Shown: positions 1 to 12,471, counted from the first letter of the stretch. The stretch is DNA of 62,000 bases from Cristatella mucedo (GCA_009760855.2 WPIO01000003.1:14550001-14612000), one strand, 5' to 3'. Numbers and translations: made by a program. Notes: generated by a model not told the origin, from the letters alone.

Positions 1-378
1 CGCCTCCGCCGCCTAAATCCACCCTGGCTCGTACTCCGCTCTTTAATTAGTGCCTATTAGGGCGTGACGAGACCTCTTGAGATCGAGTTATACTCAGCCC
101 GCCTCTGAGGCTTGGCGCTCATTTGCAGGAACTCGCGGCACGCCGGAGCGCCTGCTTTGACGGGTACGAACGCGTGCCTGGCGGCATCGAGTGAGAGTGA
201 GACATCGAGTGTGGGACCGAACTTCTCGGGATCTAACTGTATACCTCGCCGCAGCCACTGCAACCGCCGCGGCCGCTCGCTCTATTAACAGCCACCCTTC
301 CAATCCACCCATTCTTCTAATTATACTGAGTCTAGTTTATTTTAATGTTATACTGAGTCTAGTTTATTTCAATGTGGG

Positions 379-410
379 CGTGTGTGTGTGCGTGTGCGTG
401 TGTGTGTGTG
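379..410. repeat. (GT)n microsatellite
   Basis: A short run of alternating G and T, with a few C interruptions, ends just before an EcoRI-like gaattc. It is a simple sequence repeat with no coding meaning. Confidence 0.9.
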
Positions 411-439
411 AATTCTTAGTTGTACTTTGATCAACTTAG

Positions 440-545
440 GGGGAAATGTCCTCTCCCGAGGGGACGAAATGTCCTGGGGAATGTCCTAGGGTCCACCAGG
501 GGGGAATTTCCGGGTGGGAAACTTCCAGGGGCGAAATGTTCCACA
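440..545. repeat. degenerate G-rich motif cluster
   Basis: About five loosely repeated units of the form gggg(a)aatgtcc, ggggaatttcc or gggaaacttcc lie in about 100 bp. One unit reads gggaatttcc, which fits the NF-kB/Rel site consensus. The repetition is seen directly. A regulatory role is only a guess, because G-rich minisatellites often match this consensus by chance. Confidence 0.45.
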
Positions 546-830
546 ACCAACGCTACACTAAGTCATAGACAACTTTGAGAGACGAGTATTTTTGTTATCT
601 TGTCTCTTTCAAAAGAATTTCAATACCCGACACAGGAAACGAAAGCGGGAAACATTTCTTTTTCCCGGTAACACTGTAACCGCGTGGAAGCTCGTCCCCC
701 GGTTCTCTACCGGTGGACTGTGTGATGCAGTGCTGCAATGCGGTTAAAACACAGGCGGCCACAACTGGGTGCCGAAAGCAACAGTTTATTGCGGGCCTGT
801 TAGTAGTGATTACGCGCCGGCGCAAGTGCT

Positions 831-986
831 TTACGCGGTGCGTATCGGACTAACGGAGTTAACTGTGCGAACTCCCGAAGCCCGAGTATAACCAACTACC
901 CTGTGCGTTTACGCGGCGCGCACGGGACCGACGGAGTTAACTGCGCGAACTCCCGAAGCCCGCGTATAATACACTATCCTATTCGC
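831..986 (+). repeat. imperfect tandem duplication, 78-bp unit
   Basis: Two adjacent copies start at 831 and 909. They share the blocks ttacgcgg, cggagttaact and gcgaactcccgaagcccg, followed by gtataa. The differences are mostly CpG-type transitions. I do not recognise the family. Confidence 0.85.
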
Positions 987-1130
987 GCGTCGCTAGCGAT
1001 TGTGAAGGCGGGTTGCTACAGCACCCCAAGATACGAGCAGCCAACTGAGTAGCCGGCAGAACACAACTGCGCAGTCTAAGTTGCACTTAGCTGTTCGTCG
1101 CCGTAGGTTCGTCTCTCGTGCTCTCGAAGC

Positions 1131-1207
1131 GTAGTCTCGCATCGACTACCAAGCTGCAGCCCCGAGCTCTCGGGGCGTAGTCTCTGCTCGACTACCCAAG
1201 CTGCAGC
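1131..1207 (+). repeat. imperfect tandem duplication, about 46-bp period
   Basis: The block gtagtctc...cgactacc(c)aagctgcagc occurs at 1131-1160 and again at 1177-1207. It is separated by a GC-rich spacer containing a small palindrome (cccgagctctcggg). Confidence 0.8.
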
Positions 1208-1292
1208 TCTGAGCTCTGTCACTCGTCTCATTATATTCTCTCTCCTCTCAACTCCTGACCTCGCGTGGGCAGCTGCTATTTCTACTTCAGCA

Positions 1293-1535
1293 TATTAGTC
1301 GGTGCACATCCTGACCGCAACGTCTGCACCAGGCTTCGTTCTAACTTTAGCGGGTAGACCAGGAGCCGGGCTTGTACTATCTGTTCAAGTCGAACCCGCT
1401 AAGACAACCCCACATTAGTCGCTCCATCTCCTAACCGCATCGCCTGCATAAAGCTCCATTCTAACCTGAGCTAGGTGAGTCAGGAGCTGGGTCTGTACCA
1501 GGCGCCCTAGTCGACCCCCCTCTAAGGCAAGGGCT
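1293..1535 (+). repeat. imperfect tandem duplication, about 120-bp period
   Basis: Two diverged copies start near 1293 and 1413. Shared blocks in order are attagtcg, catc(t)cct(g/a)accgca, gcctgca, ttctaac, aggagc(c/t)ggg(c/t)(t)tgtac and agtcga. With the two preceding duplications this makes one CpG-rich, repeatedly duplicated stretch of unknown origin. Confidence 0.75.
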
Positions 1536-2143
1536 CCCATCGCGGTTAAGCTGAGAGCTGCACCAGTGCAATACAATATATACATTTAAAGCTGGCACAA
1601 CAATGCTTCTTTGAAGATGGACTGATTATTTTACTCATGTGGTTCTGAGATTACAACGTAAGACGAAACTGCAGTGGCGTAACTGTTATGCAGAACAACC
1701 AGGGCTCACAGCTTTTGGTGCCCGGTTCTGATAGCCGTTCAATCGCAGGCCTGTGACAGGGTCATTAATCCCACGCTTTAGAATTCGGGTGGCTTCTCTT
1801 TTTAAGCCTTCTATGGATGCATACTATTGTCACGACAATTTAAACTACTTGTTTATGCTGGCCGGGCCATCATAATACTAAGCTTCTAGAAACTGCTTCA
1901 CAACATTTTCCAGTTCGGCGGATCACAATTGCTTCCTTAAACGCAGCAACTCGATTGCTGTACCCTAACTGAAGTATGCTACATCTACAACTGAAGTGTT
2001 ATCCGTTGAATTCGTCGAACACAAGTAATAACCGAGGCCTAAAGAGTAGTTTAGAATGAAGAATAGCTTCAGATGAGCTAGACGACATTCAAATACACAC
2101 CAGCCCATTCGACAGCTCTGCCGATGCTTTTAACAGTGAATGC
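1536..2143. other. unannotated stretch
   Basis: I see no open frame of useful length, no splice-consistent exon and no recognised repeat here. It leads into a LINE fragment. Confidence 0.6.
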
Positions 2144-2850
2144 ATGCGTGCGTGTAATGGCATACATGAAATAAGCAGAGATACAGTTCACGATAATATA
2201 TGCCAATTGGTCCATGCATTTGTGACATCGAGTCTCCACGTCTGTAACTCATTGTTTGCTGGTCTGCTAAAATGTCCTATTAGGAGCCTACTGCTGGTGC
2301 GCAACTCGGCAGCTAGGATTATTTATCGAGATTGCCATATCACACATTTTCGCGCCAACATTATCTCCCAGTCAAGCAGCATATCGACTTTAAAAGTTCT
2401 GTCACTCACTTTTAGGTCCCTTCATTATTTCGCTTTAGCCTACCTATCAGAACTACTACCCCGCCTGGCTAGGAATCTTATCACCGCTTTTTCTGTCTCA
2501 AATCACTTAGCGTCGAACAGTTTGCTCCAAAGCAGGGAACTCACTCCCTGCTGACTTCACGACAACCCCTGACTTGACGGTATTAAAAAAGAAGCTCAAA
2601 AGTCACTTGTTCTGACAGCATATTACGGGTCTTTTTTATGTATCCTTCTTGTACTTATGCGTGCATGTTACCACTAACCATATTTACTTGTTGATATTGT
2701 GCATGTTACCTCAAACTATATAATGGTTGTTCACATTGTGAATGTCACCACTAATCATTTGATCATGCTTCTTCTAGAGCATATGTAAAAGGCTAGAAAT
2801 TGATCAAGCTCCCTTAGGGCTCAATATAAATTTATTATTCCGATTATTAT
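2144..2850 (+). mobile_element. CR1/L2-like LINE, 3' fragment (end of reverse transcriptase ORF plus 3' UTR)
   Basis: The reading frame at 2144-2554 gives the C-terminal part of a non-LTR retrotransposon reverse transcriptase. Visible landmarks are LVHAFVTSSL, CNSLFAGL, LLLVRNSAARIIYRDCHIT, KVLSLTFRSLH and AYLSELLP. After a frame break, the usual end of this ORF (LTVLKKKLKSHLF) follows near 2575-2615. The 3' UTR ends at about 2850 with the family's conserved tail (ctagaaattgatcaagctccctta..., then tattattcc). The catalytic core and endonuclease are missing, so this is a dead 5'-truncated copy. The same protein segment occurs in the longer copy at 49.6-53.0 kb on the opposite strand. Confidence 0.85.
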
Positions 2851-4857
2851 AGATATACCTGCGTGTTCTGAAGACATGAGCAGGTTTTCTGGTTCAAAAC
2901 TGGAAATCAAAGCAATTACCCTACATTCTTTTATAACGAACACTCTATATCTTATCCGAAAGGGCATAATTATAGATGCGTATTTTAAATTCAAGCGATA
3001 AGTTTCTTGGTTATAGCAGGACTCGAACGCAACATCATGGGTAGTGAATATTGAAATGTGGCTAAACCATCTGGCCCGATTGATTCGTCATCAAAGTTAC
3101 TCTAATCATGGTCATCCAGACCTAGCCAAAGTAGGCTATCAGGTCTGAATAAAATTTAATTTTACTGACAGTGATTTGCATCTTTTTGTGTCTGATTATA
3201 CAGTGATCTTAATTTTACTTCAAATTAAATCTACCTTTCACTCGTGACTTGAATTCATGTACAACGATAAGCCATTCATTCACCTGCCAATCGTCTCATT
3301 CACACCAAATAACATCCCAAACTTCGGGGAGATTGTTATCGTCCAGTTGCTCAGAAGCTGAGGCTATTACGTAAAAATGGCCATCTTCCAAATATATATC
3401 TTCTGTCATTTAATAGCACTTAACGATAGCCGCTTTTGGTTGCAGAACGTATGAAAAAACTTTACCCGAATTAGGACTTCAACCTGTGCAATTAGAAGAA
3501 TCTACCATCAGTGACCGTGAAGATAACTATGATCATTTGCGGATCAAGCAATCCGGAAGTGGTGACAGCGGTATGTGAACTGAATTCTTACTGAGGCAGC
3601 GCATCTGTACAAACAATAAAGGGGAGAAGAGTAATCGCAGCCTTCGAAAAGTGAGTTGATAGCGAAACGATACACATACACCTCATTTATTGATGCTTTC
3701 TCGCACTCATGACACTGAGAGAAGCAGGGAGCAAGGACAGCATATGTTATCGGATTCCGCCGCATCTTTTTCGCACTGAATAATGAATAGAACTTTTCGC
3801 CAGACTTCGGTCGCAAACCATACCTAAACTTCAACCGTTGTCTCTCTCGAACATTAAAATAATTGACGAACTGCCCGTCCAGGAAATTCAATGGGCCGCT
3901 TCACACCAAAGAGCAATCCCACACATCTCCTGAGCTTCTGGGAACGCTTGAGCGAGGCTGTAAAGTAAGTTCGCCAAAGTCAAGGTGCTCGAAAGTGCTA
4001 CCGAATCATTCTCAGCCTCTGGGGACCCACAGTAGCGGCATATAATAAAGCGCTTCTAGGGCAATAAAATTAACATTACAATATTTGTATAGCACGTCAT
4101 GAGAAATTATTTTTCATCTCTTTGCATATGCTGGAAAGAAAGTATTTCAACTGATTTAAGTGATAACATTCACGTATTCAGTATCCATGCGTAAGGAATC
4201 AAGAAAGATTAATGTTCTTAAGTCAATGGACGTTGAATTGCTCATCGGTAGTTAGTTTCGGGCTTCATGAGAATAAGAACTGAAGGCATGGTTCTCCGAA
4301 GTTTTTGAGATCGGCTAAAGGTGGAGCTAAGCGAGCAGAGTTAATGAAGCAGGTGGTACGATTGGTAGGCTAGGGAGTGTTCTTCTCAGATAGTTGTTGA
4401 TGGGCAGTCACAAGCTGGTCACTAAGAGTTAATATAAAGGCAGTAGAAACATTCAAGACATACAAGCCTAGCTACGGATGCTGTATATCTCTGTTGATGT
4501 ATTATCAGAATGACCAGCAAGCGAGTTACAAAAGTCTCGATAGGGGTTTCGCTAATTAATAGACGAAGTTAGATGCGGCATCCATATAATAGAAAGCTCA
4601 AATTTGGAAAAAGTTCGTAGCTGAAAATAGATACCCTTAATGTGAAGCTGATTTGGTCATGTATTGCTGGCTGCAGAGGATAGCTTGGCCGAGTATATTT
4701 AGAGGGTTGAACTTCCCAATTTGAAGTGACCCTATTTTTGCCAATAGCTATTGATTAGGCCTTGGTTGCATTCAATTAGAAAACGTTTGCCCTTCAAGTG
4801 TGATTTTAGGCCGTTGAGGTGAGCTAGGAAGCTAAAAGTAATAGTTAATAGTAATGA
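2851..4857. other. unannotated stretch, 2.0 kb
   Basis: No gene can be supported. The longest frame (3544-3891, - strand, 115 codons) matches no family I know, has no flanking exons in a compatible frame and reads like random sequence. A shorter + frame overlaps its start. I see no clear repeat structure. Confidence 0.55.
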
Positions 4858-4945
4858 TTTATATGCAGCGTCTGTAAAGTGCCTAGAAAGAGAGATTCAG
4901 TTCTCTGAGGGCTCTATGCAAATGTGTTATCACTATTATTATTAT
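4858..4945 (+). mobile_element. solo LINE/SINE 3' tail
   Basis: This copy carries the conserved retroposon end: ctgtaaagtgcctagaaag, then agagattcagttctct (a small stem-loop), then gagggctctatgcaaatg and a (TAT)n tail. Only the last 90 bp are present. It could come from the LINE or from the SINE family that shares the tail. Confidence 0.8.
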
Positions 4946-5527
4946 TATCCAAAAAACTGGAAATGCTAGATCACAGGGGTCTTCCAATTGACCGGTACAT
5001 GAAATTGGTATTTGCATATAAATGATAGCCTCTTTTGTGCTCGAAAGTCACATTGACGAGATGAAAGAGTATACACTGTGAATAAGTTGGATCCCCGCCC
5101 GCCGCCCCTCACCCTAAACGCTCAACTGATGTCAGTCAGCCATGGACATCTAAGCATTGTGTGGAGTGTCACGCTTAGCGTTTCTTCTGTCGAGTGAGGC
5201 GTTAGCAGATCACCTGGTGGCCTTGTCAAGGTACACTTTCCGCAAAAACCGGTTCCTCGACTTCACAAGCCATGCTTCTCTAAATGGATATACGTGGATA
5301 AGATAGAAACACTGCGCCTCTACCGAAGGAATTCTATCTCTCTGCGGCCATGACGTGTTTCCTAGGATTCTATTCCATGAATTGTCTTCCTTCTATCGCG
5401 GATTGCTTCGTCTGCTAACAATTAGGTAATAATATCTTCTCTTGTTTTTCTAAGTTTCAGTATCCTTTACAAAATTTTTGCAAAGAAAATTCTTTCTTCA
5501 TCAACGCACCATCGTGCTTCCTGTGCA

Positions 5528-5605
5528 GAAAATGTAGAGTGCCTAGAAAGAGATTGATTTCTCTGATGTTGCAATACAAATTTATTATTATTACAATAAT
5601 TTTGA
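5528..5605 (+). mobile_element. solo LINE/SINE 3' tail
   Basis: The end sequence is the same as at 4858: tagagtgcctagaaagagattgatttctctga, split here by small changes, then atacaaatttattattatta. Only the terminal piece is present. Confidence 0.75.
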
Positions 5606-6335
5606 ATGTCCACAAGGTATTACGTACTGATGAAAGTCTTTGCCAATACGCTATTTAGCATTGACTAACGTGTAGAAGTCTCGCAACATTAAACATTAAA
5701 AAATTAAACATTAAAAAACACTAATTGTAAAGTGCATTCTCACTTTTGAAAGCTAAATTATATTCGAAAAAGGCCGAAAGTGAGAAATTACCCAAAGCAA
5801 GAATAAACAAAGACTTCAATGACTTCTGTGACAAATGGGAAAAAGCCTTGAGGAAAAATGTGAAAAAGTGCTGGTAAATATGCATGCGAATAAGAAAGTG
5901 CACTTTCATTTAAAAAAAATTATATTTTACGATTTGAAAAAATCAAAAGTCAGAAAATTATCACAAGCAAGTAAGTATCATGTTTCACTTGCAATTAATC
6001 CGAACGAGAGATATAGGATAGAATATTTGTGCTAAACTGTAGCTAGCAACGACCAGACAGATATAAAAGGCCATTCGGCGTCACAATGCCGAAACTATAC
6101 AAAAACGTGATTTTTGTCAATCTTAAAGCCAGTAGACATTTTTCATCATTCCTCACGTGAAGGTTTTTCTCCATTGACAAAATTACTGAAGCCATGCCTG
6201 TCAGTAGCACGGGCTCTCCAGATAAGTCAGCAAACATGGAGGCCTTCTTTCTAAATAAATTTGGAAGTTTCCGGTGTTTTTCACAATATATATAAATAAT
6301 AGGCTAAGGAATAGGCTAGCCACCCCTGCCCTTAA
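5606..6335. other. unannotated AT-rich stretch
   Basis: It contains a short direct repeat of aacattaaa near 5690-5712 and several overlapping short frames on both strands. None of these resembles a known protein. Confidence 0.5.
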
Positions 6336-6340
6336 TTTTG

Positions 6341-6446
6341 CACACACACACACACACTCACACACACACACACACACACACACATATGTGTATACATATA
6401 TATAAATATATAAATATATATATATATATATTTATTTATATTTATA

Positions 6447-6490
<44 letters not shown>

Positions 6491-6523
6491 GAGACAGAGA
6501 GAGAGAGAGAAAGAGAGAGAGAG
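6341..6523. repeat. compound microsatellite (CA)n-(TA)n-(GA)n
   Basis: A CA tract (about 6341-6383), a long TA/TTTA tract (about 6390-6486) and a GA tract (about 6487-6523) follow each other directly. The frames across it are low-complexity artefacts. Confidence 0.95.
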
Positions 6524-6669
6524 AACCAGGAAGCTAGTACGAGCTGTCGTCAGCCATTGCGTCTCCTCTTCGGATGAACCCCTCCTTCTACGATGAGGCT
6601 TCTCGCTGAAGGCTGGCTCGCACGCCTCGTTTTCCGGCCTCTAGACTAGAACCTTCTTTGGAAATTATT

Positions 6670-7440
6670 TGGTACGATATGGAATCAAAAATATAGTTGT
6701 ACGCCGCCTGTTATTGACATGGCAGCTATATCGCAACTCAAATACCTAGCACTGCTGGCTGGCCCACTTAAGACAATAACATAAGAACACACGTGCCAAA
6801 TCGCATTAAATTGGTTATGTTAATCCGGGACAATGTTTTCTATCATGAGATAAAAACTGACGTTTAGAGATGCCTATTGTGAAGATAGTAGCTGTATCGC
6901 AGTTCATTAATGTCTAGAGGCTGGCTGACCCGTTTCATTCGAGGCCATACATTAGAACACGCAAGCGAAATTGCATGAAATCTGGTATGTAAACGCTGAA
7001 TACTTTCTTTCTATAATTTTTAATCAAAACCCAGCGGCCCGAAGCTTTTTATGGAAATAGCAGCTTTAATGCCGCTCGAACATGTTTGGGTGCGATTTGG
7101 GCTGAGCCATTGGAGGCCATACCATAAGAACGAACAAACACAATCATAGAAAATTTGGTGCTATAATTTGGAATCTAAGTAGCAGTTTCGCCAACCATTT
7201 TGTGGAAGTGGCAGCTGTATCGATGTTTGAATGTATAAACAGGCTCGCTGGCTTGACCATTTGAGCCCACAACGCGAGTACCTAAAGTGAAATTGCATGA
7301 AACGTGGTGGGTAAACCCATAACATTAATCTGCATTATTTGAAATCACAAGAGAATTACTCTTACATTTATCGTGTGTGGAAATGGCAGTTGTATCGAAA
7401 TGTATCGCAGTTATTTGTGGGACCCTTTTGCAGTAACCAG
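6670..7440 (+). repeat. degenerate tandem array, about 166-bp unit, 4-5 copies
   Basis: The marker ggcagctgtatcg(c/a), or a close variant, recurs at 6721, 6888, 7059, 7210 and 7385. Other blocks recur in the same order within each unit: ctggctg(g/a)ccc, ccata-cataagaac, aaattgcatgaaa-tggt, and aatcaaaa-ccagc or gttgtacgccgcc before the next unit. Spacing is about 150-175 bp. Divergence between units is high, so the array is old. The unit length is close to a nucleosome repeat, as in many satellites, but no function can be read from it. Confidence 0.8.
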
Positions 7441-7524
7441 AACTACACGTGCCCCGGTTCGTATGGCCTTCCTCAGGTCGATCGACCAAGGTGTGATTCC
7501 TCTCAGCAACAAGTAATAAGAATT

Positions 7525-7885
7525 ATAATAATAATGCACTTGATAAAGCACCCTCAAAGAACTCAATCTTTTTTCTAAGCGTTTTACATTTGCTGCAAAG
7601 GGAAACACGATTGAATGGTGAGTAATATCATGCTTGATAAACAGCATGAATAACATGGTTAGGGTTACATGCACAGGGTCAGCATGCAAATGTGGTTAGT
7701 GGCAGTATGCACATTGTCAGCACGAATAGTCACATGAATGACGAATCGCGGGGACCCACTAAATGCTGTCCTAAATATGTGTGTTTTTAAGTTCTTTTAA
7801 ATGTGGTCAAGTCAGGGGATGTTCTGACGCAAGTCGGGAGAGAGTTCCAGGCTTTGGGAGCGTACGAACTAAAAGCCGAGTCTGC
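7525..7885 (-). mobile_element. CR1/L2-like LINE, 3'-terminal fragment
   Basis: Read on the - strand this is the last part of the LINE ORF (APKAWNSLPTCVRTSPDLTTFKRT, with intervening residues continuous). The family 3' UTR and the (ATT)n tail at about 7525-7540 follow. It is nearly the same as 49627-49985 in the longest copy, which makes it one of the younger fragments. Confidence 0.85.
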
Positions 7886-7965
7886 AGAATGCCTAGAAAT
7901 AAATTTATTTAGTTCTCTGATGGTGCTTTAAGAATGTCACGTTATTATATTGTGCGGAAACAGTA
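7886..7965 (+). mobile_element. solo LINE/SINE 3' tail abutting the preceding LINE fragment in opposite orientation
   Basis: The tail consensus (gaatgcctagaaataa, ttagttctctgatggtgcttt, then ttattat) begins directly where the reversed LINE fragment stops. Two tails therefore lie head to head. This suggests insertion into, or rearrangement at, an older tail. Confidence 0.65.
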
Positions 7966-10900
7966 CTGTAAAGGAAAATTGGCATTTAACGATATATGAA
8001 ATGGGATGGCAAGCCACTTGATATACAATAAATACCCAGTCCTTAGTCATTAGCTTTACGTTGTGCCCGGTTTCCGTGGTAGTTGCTCATCGTTTCACTG
8101 CTTGGCTAATAGGCTCCTGCTTACGAACGGCTAAGCACTAGCTTCAACTCGCTGTGCTTTTTTAGGCCTTCGATATAAGATTGTTAGCTTTGCCCTCGGC
8201 TGCTTGCACGCCGTCGTGGGCGATTGACGTGCACTGCAGCATCCCGCCTGAGTTTAGTCAGTGAGCGAGACTGTATCGAGGCGCGTATAGCACGTCTGCA
8301 ATGGCTCCGAATGCCGCATTAGTTATTCTCATGAGCCCAATCTTCGGCACCGATTACTTGTCGCCGCTGTGTGCAGCTTGGTGAGCATCGTTGAAGATAA
8401 AACTACTCCGACCAGCCAGCGCACCTAGTACCCAACCTCATTTGTATTGTGCCCTAGTCCACAACACATTCGGACTTTCCGGTTGCCTTAGGAATTCTTT
8501 TTTTTCTCCCAATGGATGAGTTACCGATTTCGCGTAACGTCCACGACTACCCCTGCTCGAAATCTACTGGTTGTATGCTACAGGCGTATAACAGTTTGAG
8601 ATTTAGGTCGCATGCACTTGTTAGCGATTGTGCTTCTTTTTTAGACGTCGATGACCATTCATACGCTAGCATTTAAATGGGACTGCGATCACAGCATTAA
8701 TTGTCAGAAACGTCCCGTCCCCCAGCAGACGGCCGCTCAGGGTCTCACACGTTTGAGGCTGCGAGAATAAGGGTAAGGAATGGCACCATATATGGCACTG
8801 ATTTTTAGCCAGACTCTTCGTATCTGCAAATAATAACCTTTGATATTGCAAGCCCGATTTGAGCATTCCTGGCCGGCCTTCGCATACAATGGAGGCAAGC
8901 AGCACAGTGAAGGGCCAGCAAACATAATTTGCTCGACGGAAGTGCCAGTGAAAAGCACGAGGCATTATACCTATGTATGGCTGAGTATATGGCTTTATGT
9001 GTATTTGTACTTGCTGACGCATAACCAACGCCTACTAGCTTGTCACTGATGGCGGCTGTGCAAACTTAATTAAATACAATGCCAATTCGAGTACCTGCGT
9101 TCATTTTCCTGCAAAGAATTTATTTGCGGTGTGCCCATACGGTTATATGCTGCCTTGAGGTTTCCGTGCGAACGAACTTCCTGTAGCTGGCGGGAATACT
9201 TTTTTGTGGGTATTGGAGAGCGATCAAGTCAAAGGTTGACTGCATCAATGAGCTGTTTCACTTTGTTGCTAGTTCAAGAGGCTTATCACTTAAATGAGTT
9301 CTAAAGTCACTTATGGTACAACCTGCTCCTGCCTCACTGCTTTTACTATATCCTTGACCTGCCTCGGAGGATTGTCATTTTCTTGGTCCGCTCGTTGCAA
9401 CAACTGCAGCGGCTCCTGACGGATGCCTCTGATATTGTAACGGCTGCGTACTGGACGAGCCAGATTATAAATATTCAAATATCTGTAGCGGTTCTTGGAC
9501 TATCACATCTAGTCACCGGTTATGTAATAATCTTTGGTGAGAGCATCCCCCGGAATTACTTACATGTGTCCAGGCAAGTAGAGGAAACCTTCACAAGCGG
9601 TCTACTAGAACGTTCCTAGAAGCTCTTGCAAGCCAAGCAGGATCCGGCAGTTGTGGGAGTTATCATCCAAAATGGCCGCCAATAGGGGAGTTGTCCCTCC
9701 AAAAGCATGTTTATAAAATATTGTACGAAGACCAGTAAACTGATTGGCATACAAATTGGCAAGAACAACACCGGTAGCATTAGCTATCGTTTGATGTATA
9801 ATAGCTGCTATTTTGACCTTCCTATGACCTTTGAAAGACCAAGGTCACGTATAGCACTGCTGGTAAATGGCAGCTCCAAATTTTTTCGAGCATAAAAACG
9901 TCATTGTAGAAATATGGAAAACCACTCAAAAAATGCAAGACACTCGGCTGGAGACTCTCCCCCACAAAAAACTTTAAAAAAATTGACATCTTAAGCTGTT
10001 GACTGTCATCACGAACACAGCCCACGGACACTTTGTCACAAGCACATTATATGCATAAACACCCATCACGCCTAGATGCACAGGGGGAGAGTGTCGAGAC
10101 AGGTGAGCTCAGCCTATATTCCAAGTTTCACACAGATCGGCCTAGTATCGATCAAGTTGTACAATTTACCAGGTACCATGTACTACTGATGTGACAGCAC
10201 TCAGAGAAGCCAACTAAAGGTGCCAAAGCATGTAGGTGACATGGAATAACGAGAGTTTTACTATATTTGTCGCCATACAACATCGAAACACAAACTTAGG
10301 AGCATGTACTTCGAATTTCACGTTGATTGGGTCACAAGTAGCCTACCTGTGACATTTTTACGCCATGTGAGTGAAAGGATGACAAAGGCTTAGCACGACA
10401 AACACTGCCAGTTTTGACCAAAACAAGTCTATCTACTGAGGTCCAATATGCATACGAGAAGGCTGGAATTATTATTTAACTACAACCAATCATATATTCC
10501 AAAGTTTAAGGTTATCGGATCATTATTTTAGGAGATATGACATAAATGACAGCAGGCATTGGACTGTCGTTTGCAGATAAACTTGAGAACTCCAAGCTAT
10601 AACCAAGAGGCAGCACTAGGAAACGCTATCATCGCACGAACATTCAATATTATTCAACATTCAACACATTCAATAAATCGATAAATATGGATCTTAGGAA
10701 TAGGTCAACCTAACAAGATCCTTATACAGCTTAAGCAGATCATATCCGCGATAGGTCTCATACCGCAGGCCGGCAATCCAGGGTACCGATAGGGGGTTTA
10801 CTCTTTTATCATCTTGTTATATTGCCAGTCGGACGTGTGATCTCTAGGGCGTGTCATTTCCGGGAAGTTTTTACGTTTTATCATTCTCCAGTTATTTTTT

Positions 10901-12460
10901 GAGGGTCCGTTTAGGGCTGAGTAGCTTATTTTCGCAGAGTTCACCAGAAAAGTTCCGGCTCAGTTACTTGTCAAAGCAGTTCCGGCTCAGTTACTTGTCA
11001 AAGAAAATTATTTTGTTGAGCTCGATGTACGACTTCCGGTTGAACTAGGTCTTACATAATAATTTTATTAACCATATTCCAGTCATCTTACAACCACCAA
11101 AATTTGACCTTGCATTTATAACTAGTTTATCTTTAATACATGAATTTCAAAAAATCGACCTTTTTTGGAACCTACCTTATTTCGGAAGTTACCCCCTTAA
11201 AAAGCAGTGCAATCAGAGACCATCGGCGAAGGGATGGATCGCCTTCAAGACTATGTGCTTGTAATTAATATTAGACAGTTCATATATGACAAGCATGTAG
11301 TCTTCGATGTTTATTCAGTTACAAACATAGATGCGCGAGCTTGCACATGTACTAACCTGCTAAAAAAATAACATAGGCATGAAGAAGGCATTACATTCAG
11401 GCCACAATTTATTGTTTTTAGCGTCAGCGGGCCCAAATTAAAAACCGGCTCGCAGCATCACACACTTCACATCAGAAAAGCTGAAAAAAGCTCTTCAATA
11501 AGGTGCCTTATGGTACGATGCACTAGCTTAATGTTTCAACGGAGATTATATATAATGAAAATCACATCTTTCTGGTACAAATGTCTTAGAAGTTCTTTGT
11601 GCTTTCTAGAGGACCTGATTGAAACAATATTTACGGATTCAGTTTTTCTCCACCAAGTGAAAACGCATTCTCATGAATTATTCAGTTTCGGGTCATACGG
11701 AAAATTATAACACATAAAAGCCCTTGTGTGAGACAGGTGCAGAAATTTGAATCAAAACCTCAGGTAGTGTTTGCACCACAAGCATACAGAGTTTTATGTT
11801 CTGCAAAATGGTTACCTATTTATTCTGCAACCTCACGACAGACAAAATTCTATTAAAGACACGCTTAATACGGGTATGACGGAATAGCGAGACACTTCGC
11901 TAAAAGAACACAGGGGATCCAAGGATGATGACTACACCCTTAGGTACAGATGCCTTATTCTTAATGGGCTGTGTGTAAGTGTGTACGCGCATGCATATTG
12001 TGTGAGTATATTAACGAGTGTATAGCTATTTACTAGCCTTTGCTCGTGAAAAATTATGGGAAACTTCTGTGTTGCATTATTATTTGAACCTGGGTGTCCA
12101 ATGACTTAGTGGCATGCCCAGCCTAGTTGGTGAGCCCGGATAACTGTGGTTCTAGGATTCCATACCACGAACTGGGTCGACGTGAGCTTTTTTCTGTTTT
12201 ATCGACCTCTTCATAACTGAGGCTTTGGCATAGAGCTTTGACAGGACGAAGCCTCTGGGCTTCTTCATCACTCTTTTCCAGTTGTAAAATTTCTCGTGGG
12301 CGACGTTTCTCTCGATTTTCGGCGGTGTGGCACTGAGTGGTTTCGTGAATATTTGCGTTCAGATTCTACTGTATTCTTAGGGTGAAAGACCGCTAAGCAA
12401 TACGCATTCATACGTAATAACTCTTTAATTAGCGAAAAAGAGCACCAAGCAGTAGCTTCG
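7966..12460. other. unannotated stretch, 4.5 kb
   Basis: No gene can be supported. Frames at 8666-9028 (-), 9383-9619 (+) and 10851-11048 (+) have no recognisable domain and no splice partners. A small tandem repeat at 10948 is listed separately. At 9815-9845 there are several tgacct/aggtca half sites close together, which I note without assigning a role. Confidence 0.5.
10948..11003 (+). repeat. 27-bp tandem duplication
   Basis: Two near-identical units contain gttccggctcagttacttgt followed by caaag. The lack of divergence points to a recent local duplication. Confidence 0.9.
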
Positions 12461-12471
12461 AAAATAGTGTG

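Noticed and set aside
831-1535. CRISPR-like array
   Set aside because: Only two imperfect copies per repeat, with different periods and no constant repeat/spacer structure; the genome is eukaryotic.
3544-3891. 115-codon - frame
   Set aside because: No recognised domain, no partner exon and no homologous copy in the window.
6338-6577. HTHTHT/IYIYIY frame
   Set aside because: It is a translation of the CA, TA and GA microsatellites.
9815-9845. Cluster of tgacct/aggtca nuclear-receptor half sites
   Set aside because: Several half sites in 30 bp are visible, but there is no gene nearby to regulate and such words are common in decayed repeats.
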